DNA from: JAPLMI01 sp043798375
GTDB taxonomy: Bacteria; Omnitrophota; Gorgyraeia; 2-01-FULL-45-10
Assembly (NCBI GenBank): GCA_043798375.1
Contig: JAZDOS010000024.1
Span: 1 to 47,064, forward strand
Direction of reading: 5' to 3'
DNA: 47,064 bases
Part shown: positions 22,819 to 30,575 of the stretch, piece by piece
Layout: each line of letters begins with the position of its first letter
Numbering within the stretch: position 1 is the stretch's first letter
The notes under the pieces: generated by a model
Seen by the model: the letters and a program-made list of their open reading frames with translations, nothing else
The model's database searches: none
Told to the model about the DNA's origin: nothing
Made by a program: the position numbers and the translations under genes

Positions 22819-25005
22819 TTAACGGTCCCCTGTATTGCCGAATCTTGGGCGGGAATAGGTGCGTTTGAAGCCGACAGGATACCTCGGGAACGCCTTCAGG
22901 GTCATCACGAACCAGAACGTCACATCCTGGTTGCTTTTAACGTCTAAAATAAACTCCGCGATCCAGCAGTGGAGGTCTCTTGCAATCGTATATTCCTGTT
23001 CTTCAACATAACCGTCCAGGACGTTGAATCTCTCGTAAGCCTTGACCCTCCATTTTTCGGTTATTTTATACATTCCGTCCAGGGTTACGAGGTTGCTCAT
23101 GCCGGTCGCGACGTTTTCATATCTATTGCTTATCGCGAGCGACCACTTATCCCCTCCGTTCGCGACGAGATCTATCGATTCGTTCTCCACGGTAGGCAGC
23201 TTAGGGTTGACGGTCATCTGGGCCTGAAGATAGGCCCATGAATAAGGGACGAGCTCGAGCTCGAAAACGATCTTGTCGAGGCCCCCGGCCTTGGAATTCC
23301 CGCTACTTTCCGTCACCCTCAAATCATAATTCGTATTGATCCTTAAAGTGGCGAGATCTACGGATTTCATCTGTCCTTCGTCGTCCGGCCTTTTCGTCTG
23401 GAGCCTGTTTTCCAGGCCCAGGGCGATGCCGTTGCGCATACCCACGGCGTCTATGGAATCGAACTGGTTAAGGTTGTCGGAAGAGATGGTCGGCCAGTGC
23501 GTGTAGTAATAACCCGCTGTCGGCGTTATGATATGCCTCAGGTTATTTATATCCAGCCCCATGGCGTTCGTCACAACTTCGTATATTTTGTAAAACTTTA
23601 TGGAATTATTGACGCCGGCTGAGAAGGCGCCCCTTATGACGTTAGTATCATCCCACCTGTTCTTCGAATAATAGGTCTCCTCCACTCCCGCGTAAGGAGT
23701 CACGTTGAGGGCCCTGAAGAACCTCGCGGCATAGGACAATTGATTATACGTGTCGACTCTTGCGGCAAACAGGTCTTTCTGGGGCGGGTTTACGTTCGTA
23801 TTGTCGAACGCGTGATTAAGGTATACGGCGCTCGCGTTCGCCTGATAATAGACCGGTATATCCCGGAATAACCTGTAACTGGGTATATTTATGCTGTACT
23901 CCGGCAGGCGCTCAACGACATCGTAGAATTTATCAAGGCGCATGCGTATCAAAAACTCGGAGGAGTAATCTTCTTTCTGGGTGATGAACGAGATATAATT
24001 GTCCGGCTTGCTGCCCAGCTCCTCATATTCATTGTACAGATAGTCGCTTATCACGTTCCTGTCGCTCAATTTGTTGAATTCCATAGTCATGAAAGTGCCC
24101 GTCTCCTCCGGCAGATCCCAGCGGTGCCTTACCTGCCAGCGGTACCTTGATATCGGCGGCGCCATCTGCTCATATACAAACTCGTTTTCCCGGACATAGT
24201 AAAATTTCACGGCGCCGTCTCCGATATCCTTAAAGTGATAATAATGGTTGATGCCCGCGGCGAGCCCTTTTTTGGTCCTGTAATCCAGAAGTATGTCGCC
24301 GCAGTTCTTATCATCCAGATAATACCTGTATGTGGTCAGCACGTAGTTTCCCCATTCTTTGCTCCGGCCGGGGATAACCGTCATGTGCGATTTTTTCTCT
24401 TTCAGCGGCTGGACGTAATAGGGAAAATAGAAGACAGGGACATTGCCGGCATAAAAGAAGATATGCTTGGCTATAACCTTGTCATCCAGATATATCCTTA
24501 CCTCTTTGGATTGAACGCGATAGTGGGGATTCGTGAAATCGCAGGTTGTGACATAGCCATCGTCCAGATTGCACTGGTCCTTGTTGGCCAGCTTGTCAAG
24601 GTCTTTTGCCTTTCCGTAAAAAGGCTTCGCGTTGACATAGCCGTTCAGGATTTTGCCTTTTCTCGTTTCAAAATTGTAATTCATCCTCTCGCCGGTGAAG
24701 AAGGCGCCGCCTTGAGTCACCCTGACGTTTCCCTCGGCTATAGATTCTTTCGTATCCAGATAAACGGTTATTTTATCGCAGGTCAGGAGGACATCTTTAT
24801 AAGTTATGGAAATATTACCTATGCCGACAACCTGCTGCTTCTCGTGAAAATATTCGACCTTGTCGCCGTTGACGACGATCGGCTCCTTCGGAGATAACTT
24901 ATCCGGCATCAACTCTTCAGCGCAGGCCAGGGCGGAAGAAAGGAATATCATCAAACCGAAAACCGCAAACCGAAAACCGCAAAAATTTTTATTTATTAGG
25001 AACAC
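22819..25005 (-). CDS. lptD: LPS-assembly outer-membrane protein LptD
   Basis: LptD is the beta-barrel that inserts LPS into the outer leaflet. The N-terminal signal peptide ends near ALACA. An OstA/LptA-like domain follows (about 35-140: VVNGDKVEYFHEKQQVVGIG and the EGNVRVTQGGAFFTGERM motif). A long barrel domain (about 200-728) is rich in aromatic beta-strands; NGIALGLENRLQTK is typical of LptD. The 728-residue length is in family range. The start is a GTG at 25005, within the fossil end of a transaldolase gene, and the signal peptide core is encoded by heptamer repeats. An outer membrane with LPS is thereby implied. Confidence 0.9.
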   Translation of the reverse strand: MFLINKNFCGFRFAVFGLMIFLSSALACAEELMPDKLSPKEPIVVNGDKVEYFHEKQQVVGIGNISITYKDVLLTCDKITVYLDTKESIAEGNVRVTQGGAFFTGERMNYNFETRKGKILNGYVNAKPFYGKAKDLDKLANKDQCNLDDGYVTTCDFTNPHYRVQSKEVRIYLDDKVIAKHIFFYAGNVPVFYFPYYVQPLKEKKSHMTVIPGRSKEWGNYVLTTYRYYLDDKNCGDILLDYRTKKGLAAGINHYYHFKDIGDGAVKFYYVRENEFVYEQMAPPISRYRWQVRHRWDLPEETGTFMTMEFNKLSDRNVISDYLYNEYEELGSKPDNYISFITQKEDYSSEFLIRMRLDKFYDVVERLPEYSINIPSYRLFRDIPVYYQANASAVYLNHAFDNTNVNPPQKDLFAARVDTYNQLSYAARFFRALNVTPYAGVEETYYSKNRWDDTNVIRGAFSAGVNNSIKFYKIYEVVTNAMGLDINNLRHIITPTAGYYYTHWPTISSDNLNQFDSIDAVGMRNGIALGLENRLQTKRPDDEGQMKSVDLATLRINTNYDLRVTESSGNSKAGGLDKIVFELELVPYSWAYLQAQMTVNPKLPTVENESIDLVANGGDKWSLAISNRYENVATGMSNLVTLDGMYKITEKWRVKAYERFNVLDGYVEEQEYTIARDLHCWIAEFILDVKSNQDVTFWFVMTLKAFPRYPVGFKRTYSRPRFGNTGDR
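24952..24979. repeat. Heptamer tandem repeat (CAAACCG/AAAACCG)2
   Basis: Four 7-nt units, alternating CAAACCG and AAAACCG. In gene sense they are CGGTTTT/CGGTTTG, and they encode residues of the LptD signal peptide (CGFRFAVFGL). Confidence 0.88.
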
Positions 25006-25094
25006 TCTGCCAATCCTTTAAAAATTTCTCTATTCCCGCATCCGTAAGAGGATGCCTGGCCGATATCGTCCAACCTTCCTATGAATAGCTTCAT
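24989..25094 (-). pseudogene. Remnant of a transaldolase / fructose-6-phosphate aldolase gene
   Basis: The sequence starts MKLFIGRLDDIG, the strand motif of the small transaldolase family (FIGRLDDI). After a frame change it continues RHPLTDAGIEKFLKDWQSVP and stops; this is the C-terminus of that family. Some 60 or more residues between the two motifs are missing. The stop lies inside the lptD coding region, so lptD now starts within this fossil. Confidence 0.82.
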
Positions 25095-25117
25095 CGTAAA
25101 TGCCTTGTTAATTAATG

Positions 25118-26467
25118 TTACACATTATACCCTCTTTTGTATTCACATACAAGGTTTTTGCCCATTTTTTTTGCGGCGTACATTGCCCTGTCGGCCTTCT
25201 CGATCAGATCCTTGAGCCTCGCGGAATCTTTAGGGTATACGGATACGCCGACGCTTACGGTGACCTTCAATTTTTCGTCATATGCCTTGAATATATTTTC
25301 CGCCGTCTTTTTTCTTATTCTTTCCGCGACTATCAATGCGCCGTCAGAGCCCGTTTCGGGCAAGGCCACAGTGAATTCCTCGCCGCCGTATCTGGAAACC
25401 AGGTCTATTTCTCTGATGCTCTCCTTCAAGATAGCCCCCAGGTTTTTCAGTATAACATCGCCGACCAGGTGGCCGTAGGTATCATTGGCCTGTTTAAAAT
25501 TATCTATGTCGATCATGAGAAGGGCAAGTTTCAATTTATAGCGTTTTGACCTTTGTAATTCTTCGCCGAGGCGCTCGGAAAAATACTGCCTGACATAAAG
25601 CCCCGTCAGAGAGTCGGTGGTCGCCAGCTTCTCGACCGTTTCGTATAACAAGACTTTCTTTATCTCAAGCGCGAACTGCATCGCCAGTATGATAAACCTT
25701 TCGAGCTCTTCCCTTGGAAGGTTTTCGACGGTCAGTATGGCGACGACCCTGTTGTCGCTTACAAGAGGTATGCTGGTATACGCCGCTATCGCCGGGTCTC
25801 TTATTTCCAGGGTTTCGAACATATCATTATCGCCGGGCCGCGAGAAGTATATCTTTTTAGGATCTTCCGTGTATGCCTTGATCAGCATTTCGTAATTAAC
25901 GCTCGTGGTACCGTCCGGACTTGCCGCGCCGGCTTCCTTCCGATTAACGCTGTATCTTCTATCAAGGCGCGGGGTAAGGCCGTCCCGCTTCAATATTAAA
26001 AGGTCGCAATTACTGAAATTAAAGCTCTCTTTTAAAAAGGCGCTGAAGACATTGAAGATATCGTTAAACTTAAGGCCTTCGGACATCTTCCTGGTGACCT
26101 CATACAGGCTCACCATCGAAAGCTCGCTCTCTTTTATATTGGATTCCGCTCCCTCCAGGCTTTTCAGCTCTTCCATAAGGCCGGATTTATCGGCCTCTTC
26201 TTTCTTCAATTCTAGATCCAGGCCTTTTTTCTCGCTCTCCATGGTATTCCTGTATCTCGCAAGGCCCGCCAGGATAAAGTTAAAGATGAGGACTGAAAAC
26301 AGGGTATTTACAGGATCGACTTTGCTTAAAAAAATCAGGATCGGGGCGATGACAAGACAGGACGATAAGGCCAGAATATCCGCGATCTTTTTATAAAAAT
26401 ACGCCAGGGGGGCGGCGAGGAGAAGCAATGTACTGATGAGGGCGTATGGTATATTTATATTGAACAA
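25118..26467 (-). CDS. Membrane-bound diguanylate cyclase with GAF-like sensor
   Basis: This 449-residue protein makes cyclic di-GMP. Three hydrophobic segments (about 6-70) lead into a charged coiled coil (about 75-110), a GAF-like region (about 120-270) and a GGDEF domain (about 285-445: DSLTGLYVRQYF, MIDIDNFKQANDTYGH, SRYGGEEFTVALPE). The active motif is GGEEF. An inhibitory site RxxD (REID) lies five residues before it, so product feedback is expected. The start is a TTG at 26467, overlapping the upstream cyclase by 13 nt, with GGGAGG upstream. The two cyclases are a translationally linked pair. Confidence 0.9.
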   Translation of the reverse strand: MFNINIPYALISTLLLLAAPLAYFYKKIADILALSSCLVIAPILIFLSKVDPVNTLFSVLIFNFILAGLARYRNTMESEKKGLDLELKKEEADKSGLMEELKSLEGAESNIKESELSMVSLYEVTRKMSEGLKFNDIFNVFSAFLKESFNFSNCDLLILKRDGLTPRLDRRYSVNRKEAGAASPDGTTSVNYEMLIKAYTEDPKKIYFSRPGDNDMFETLEIRDPAIAAYTSIPLVSDNRVVAILTVENLPREELERFIILAMQFALEIKKVLLYETVEKLATTDSLTGLYVRQYFSERLGEELQRSKRYKLKLALLMIDIDNFKQANDTYGHLVGDVILKNLGAILKESIREIDLVSRYGGEEFTVALPETGSDGALIVAERIRKKTAENIFKAYDEKLKVTVSVGVSVYPKDSARLKDLIEKADRAMYAAKKMGKNLVCEYKRGYNV

Positions 26468-27885
26468 ACCCTGTCCCTCCCGCCGTCCTTGGCTTTATAG
26501 AGGCGCCTGTCGGCGATTTTGATAAGCTCTTCCTCGCGCATGGCGTCTTCCGGATAGGCGGCAAGGCCTACGGAGACGGTGATGTTCGCTGTATGCCTTC
26601 TTAAAACCAAAGGTTTGTTCTTGACGGTTTTGCGGATTTCTTCCGCAGCGCCTTGGGCTTCTTTTTTGCTTCTGCCGCACAGAACGAGGACCATCTCCTC
26701 CCCGCCGTATCTTGCCGCTATGTCGCCTTCCCGAATCAGCGACAGAAGCGTCTTCGCCAGATGGCGCAGGACGAGATCCCCCGCCGCGTGGCCGTACTTA
26801 TCGTTGTAGCTCTTAAAATGGTCTATGTCGAGGATCAGGACCGATAACATCCCTTTATTGATGGCGGCCCTTTCGACCTCCTCTTCGAAACGTTCCAGGA
26901 AATACCTGCGGACGACGAGCCCCGTCACGCCGTCTTTCCGGGAAAGTTCTTCCGCTTTCGAATATAGCCTTGCGTTCTGTATGGTTACGGCGCTTAAGTT
27001 CGCTATTATATCCAGAAGCCTCAAGTCGTCCTGCGAGTACTTGAACGCGTCAGAGGAATCCATCCTGAGAATCCCTATGACTTTGTCTTCCACGACAAGA
27101 GGCGTCTCTATCAACGACCTGAATATACTGCTTGATGCCTCGACATCTCCTGTCGAAAACCTGAAATCCCTTGTCACGTCTTCGACTATCAATGATTTTC
27201 TGTTCTTTAATACCCAATGGTCGAAAACGTCGCCCGTCTTTGTCATGATCCTTGCCGCAGTACTTTCCGAAGCGGTCAGCATCAAACCCTGCCTCTCCGT
27301 ATCCACCAGAAAAAATAATATCCTTCCGTATGAACCCAGAATCCCGGCGGCCTTCTCTATGGCAAGTTTTACTATCTCGTCTACCGAAAGGCGCGTGGAC
27401 ATCGTTTCGATTACCTCCCGGAAGACGGCATACCTGTCTAATTTCTCTTTGAGCGCGCGTATATTCTCCTCTTTCTCCCTTATATCATTTACTATCAGGT
27501 TCTTATCTTCGCCTGTCTTTTCGAGCTTAAGAAGGTAGGAATTGGAGATCCTGACCCTGTCCCTGGATAAGCTGTGGCCGAAAAACGCGGCGATGAAAAA
27601 CTGGAATGTCAGGGCGGAACAACCGTTCATCCCGGCCCTCAAATCCGCCCAGAAAACTATCAAAGCGGACAGGATCATTATGGTAATGCCCATGGGGAAG
27701 CCGAAGGCGAGCCAGCCGAAAAATACGGCGATGTTGAAACTTGAAATTATCGTTATGAGAGTGGCTGCGGAAACCGGCAGGGAAGGATCTGTCTCAGCCG
27801 ATGATCCGGCAAGAAGATAAATAGAAAACACCAGCGATATTATCGACAATACTCCGAGAATAGACCTGCTGGAGGGGTGCGTCAT
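26455..27885 (-). CDS. Membrane-bound diguanylate cyclase with GAF sensor
   Basis: This 476-residue protein is organised like its neighbour: about three or four hydrophobic segments in residues 8-110, a short coiled coil, a GAF domain (about 150-310, with VIGILRMDSSDAFKYSQDDL) and a GGDEF domain (DGVTGLVVRRYF, ILDIDHFKSYNDKYGH). The catalytic motif is GGEEM rather than GGEEF; the key Glu residues remain. An RxxD inhibitory site (REGD) stands five residues before. The ATG at 27885 is taken as the start; a TTG lies directly before it. It follows the ABC ATPase gene by about 5 nt. Confidence 0.9.
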   Translation of the reverse strand: MTHPSSRSILGVLSIISLVFSIYLLAGSSAETDPSLPVSAATLITIISSFNIAVFFGWLAFGFPMGITIMILSALIVFWADLRAGMNGCSALTFQFFIAAFFGHSLSRDRVRISNSYLLKLEKTGEDKNLIVNDIREKEENIRALKEKLDRYAVFREVIETMSTRLSVDEIVKLAIEKAAGILGSYGRILFFLVDTERQGLMLTASESTAARIMTKTGDVFDHWVLKNRKSLIVEDVTRDFRFSTGDVEASSSIFRSLIETPLVVEDKVIGILRMDSSDAFKYSQDDLRLLDIIANLSAVTIQNARLYSKAEELSRKDGVTGLVVRRYFLERFEEEVERAAINKGMLSVLILDIDHFKSYNDKYGHAAGDLVLRHLAKTLLSLIREGDIAARYGGEEMVLVLCGRSKKEAQGAAEEIRKTVKNKPLVLRRHTANITVSVGLAAYPEDAMREEELIKIADRRLYKAKDGGRDRVCSI

Positions 27886-27890
27886 CAATT

Positions 27891-28994
27891 TTATACGATA
27901 GCGCCATCCGTATCTTTATCAAAAAAATGGACCTTCGACATGTCGAATACAAGGTCCATGTCCTGGTTGATGGTCGGCTTGTTGTGCCCGCCCACTTTGG
28001 CGACGAGCGAACTCTTCCCGGTATTCAGGTACAGGTACGCCTCTGATCCCATGGGCTCTATGACCTCGCAGGTCGCTTTGATGGTATTTTCCGGCGGCGC
28101 GCTCGATACGAAAAGTTTATCGTATATGTCTTCAGGCCTTATCCCGAAGATAATTTCCTTGTCAATGTAAGGGGTTATGCTCTTAACCATGGCGTCTATC
28201 AGTTTAACCTGGAACTTTCCTTCGTTGAAATATATCCTGTTTTCCTTTTTTACGATGGTGCCCTTGACGAAATTCATCGGGGGGCTCCCGATGAAGCCCG
28301 CCACGAACTTGTTCACCGGCTTGTCGTAAAGCGTTATCGGATCCGCTATCTGCTGGATGACACCGTCTTTCATGACGACAATCCTGTCGCCCATCGTCAT
28401 GGCTTCGGTCTGGTCATGGGTAACGTATATCATGGTGGTCTGAAGCCTGAGATGAAGCTTCTTGATTTCCGTCCTCATCTGTACGCGCATCTTCGCGTCG
28501 AGGTTAGAGAGCGGTTCATCGAACAGGAAGACGAGCGGCTTTCTGACGATCGCCCTTCCCACGGCGACACGCTGGCGTTGTCCTCCTGAAAGCTCGCGCG
28601 GTTTCCTGTGAAGGAGCTTCTCTATCCCCAATATTGTGGCGGCTTCCCTGACCCGGGTATCGATCTCCGTTTTCGGGTATTTCCTCAGCCGGAGGCCGAA
28701 CGCCATATTATCGTAGACGGACATGTGGGGATAGAGCGCGTAATTCTGGAATACCATCGCGATATTTCTGTCTTTGGGGGGAACTTCGTTTACGAGCTGG
28801 TCGCCGATGTAAACATCGCCGCCGGAAGCTTCTTCAAGGCCGGCTATGATGCGCAGCGTCGTGGATTTTCCGCAGCCTGACGGGCCGACGAATACTATGA
28901 ATTCCTTGTTCTCAATACCCAGATTGATATCGCGAATCGCCCATACATTGCCGGAAAAGACCTTCGAAACATTATTTAAGCTTACCTGCGCCAT
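27891..28994 (-). CDS. ugpC: Sugar ABC transporter ATP-binding protein (UgpC/MalK type)
   Basis: This 367-residue ATPase of carbohydrate importers has Walker A GPSGCGKST, the Q-loop FQNYALYPHM, the signature LSGGQRQRVAVGRA, Walker B LVFLFDEPLSNLDA and the H-loop VTHDQTEA. A C-terminal TOBE/regulatory domain (about 240-367) is present. No permease or binding protein is encoded nearby, so it may be a shared ATPase serving several importers, as MsiK does elsewhere. The gene symbol reflects family resemblance, not a known substrate. The two diguanylate cyclase genes follow it closely. Confidence 0.9.
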   Translation of the reverse strand: MAQVSLNNVSKVFSGNVWAIRDINLGIENKEFIVFVGPSGCGKSTTLRIIAGLEEASGGDVYIGDQLVNEVPPKDRNIAMVFQNYALYPHMSVYDNMAFGLRLRKYPKTEIDTRVREAATILGIEKLLHRKPRELSGGQRQRVAVGRAIVRKPLVFLFDEPLSNLDAKMRVQMRTEIKKLHLRLQTTMIYVTHDQTEAMTMGDRIVVMKDGVIQQIADPITLYDKPVNKFVAGFIGSPPMNFVKGTIVKKENRIYFNEGKFQVKLIDAMVKSITPYIDKEIIFGIRPEDIYDKLFVSSAPPENTIKATCEVIEPMGSEAYLYLNTGKSSLVAKVGGHNKPTINQDMDLVFDMSKVHFFDKDTDGAIV

Positions 28995-29031
28995 AGAGGT
29001 AATATCTTAACATAATTTAACTATTAAGCAA

Positions 29032-29874
29032 CTAAAAATGATTGATGAGCCTCGACAGGGTTTCCTTCATATTCTTCCTGTGCACGATCATATCTATGAG
29101 GCCGTGGCTCAACAAAAATTCCGACTTCTGGAAACCGTGCGGAAGCTTCTGCCTTATCGTCTGCTCTATCACCCTGGGGCCGGTGAATCCGATCAATGCC
29201 TTGGGCTCGGCCATTATGACGTCGCCTAAAGACGCGAAGCTCGCCATGATTCCGGCCATCGTGGGATTGGTGAGGACCGATATGAAAAGGAGGCCCGCCC
29301 TGTCATGCCGGCTTAGGGCAGCCGAGGTTTTTGCCATCTGCATAAGGGAATACAGGCCTTCGTACATCCTTGCCCCGCCGCCGGAACCTGAAACTATTAT
29401 TAAAGGGAGGCGTTTTTCGGTAGCGCGCTCAATCGCCCTTGTAAGCTTCTCCCCGACGACAGAGCCCATCGACCCCATTATGAACCTCGAGTCCGTTACG
29501 CCGAATACTACCGGTTTACCGGCAATCGCTCCAACGCCCGTAATGGCCGCTTCTTTTAAATTGGTAAGCTCCTGGTCCTTCTTTATTTTTTCCTTATATG
29601 TCTTGGGCCCTTCGAAATTAAGCGGATCGAGAGTCTCCATATCCGCGTCCATCTCCAGAAATGAGCCTTCGTCGATAAGGAGGTTTATGCGTTCGCGCGC
29701 CCCGAGGCTGAAATGGAAATTACATTTCGGGCAGACATGCAGGGCTTCTTCGAGCTTCTTATTATATATAAGTTCGCTGCATTCCCCGCACCTCGTCCAC
29801 AGGTCGTCGGGGATATCCCTCTTCTTAGCGACCTTAACTATCGTGTACTTCGGCTTCCTGGGGAAAATCGGCAT
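29032..29874 (-). CDS. accD: Acetyl-CoA carboxylase carboxyltransferase beta subunit
   Basis: AccD transfers the carboxyl group from biotin to acetyl-CoA, giving malonyl-CoA for fatty acid synthesis. It is 280 residues long. The N-terminal four-Cys zinc finger is CGEC and, after a gap, CPKC. The crotonase-like domain has GSGGGARMYEGLYSLMQMAK, LTNPTMAGIMAS and FTGPRVIEQT. The partner subunits accA, accB and accC are not in the window. No specific regulator is visible. Confidence 0.95.
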   Translation of the reverse strand: MPIFPRKPKYTIVKVAKKRDIPDDLWTRCGECSELIYNKKLEEALHVCPKCNFHFSLGARERINLLIDEGSFLEMDADMETLDPLNFEGPKTYKEKIKKDQELTNLKEAAITGVGAIAGKPVVFGVTDSRFIMGSMGSVVGEKLTRAIERATEKRLPLIIVSGSGGGARMYEGLYSLMQMAKTSAALSRHDRAGLLFISVLTNPTMAGIMASFASLGDVIMAEPKALIGFTGPRVIEQTIRQKLPHGFQKSEFLLSHGLIDMIVHRKNMKETLSRLINHF

Positions 29875-29910
29875 ATCGTCAGTTTAACTCCTCGGTTAGC
29901 GTATAGCTAA

Positions 29911-30561
29911 TCAAATTGTTCGATTCTTTATCAGTTCGCGCGCACTATCGACCGCCACTGCCGCGTCCTTCGCGTAACTATCGGCGCCGATGGAATCGGC
30001 AAACTCCTGGGTGATCGGCGCGCCGCCGACCATCACCTTCACTTTATCACGGAGCCCCGAATTTTTCAACGCGTTTATCGTTTCTCGCATCGCGTTCATC
30101 GACGTGGTGAGAAGGGACGACATGGCGATTATGTCCACGTCGCCGGCTTTGGCGGCGTCCACAAATTTCTGCGGAGGCACATCTATGCCGAAGTCCTCAA
30201 TTTGAAAACAGGCGCCTTTCAGCATCATACTCACGATATTCTTGCCTATATCATGAAGGTCGCCCTTGACGGTCCCTATCACGACTTTACCTATCGGCTT
30301 TATCCCGCACTTTACGTAATGGGGTTCGAGCAGGCTCATGCCGGCGTGCATCGCCTTGGCCGATATGAGGACTTCCGGGATAAATACAACGTTTGCCTTG
30401 AACTTATTCCCGATGAACTCCATCCCCGCGATGAGCCCGTCATTGAGGATATCGCGTATTTCGATCCCCGCGTCCAGCGCCGCCCTGGTGAATTTGACAA
30501 CGCCCTGCCTATCCCCCTTTTCAAGCGCGTCCTTTATATCCTCCAGAATCTTCTCTCTCAT
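29911..30561 (-). CDS. Corrinoid-binding methyl-transfer protein
   Basis: This 216-residue protein has an N-terminal helical cap (about 1-85) and a C-terminal B12-binding domain. The cobalt-ligating motif is DLHDIGKN, followed by MSSLLTTSM and VGGAPITQEFADSIGAD, as in cognate corrinoid proteins of methanol-, methylamine- and methoxyarene-type methyltransferases. Neither a substrate methyltransferase nor a reductive activator is encoded nearby, so the methyl donor is unknown. It lies between asnB and accD on the same strand, and its start is 15 nt after the asnB stop. Confidence 0.88.
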   Translation of the reverse strand: MREKILEDIKDALEKGDRQGVVKFTRAALDAGIEIRDILNDGLIAGMEFIGNKFKANVVFIPEVLISAKAMHAGMSLLEPHYVKCGIKPIGKVVIGTVKGDLHDIGKNIVSMMLKGACFQIEDFGIDVPPQKFVDAAKAGDVDIIAMSSLLTTSMNAMRETINALKNSGLRDKVKVMVGGAPITQEFADSIGADSYAKDAAVAVDSARELIKNRTI

Positions 30562-30575
30562 CTTCTACCTTTCAT

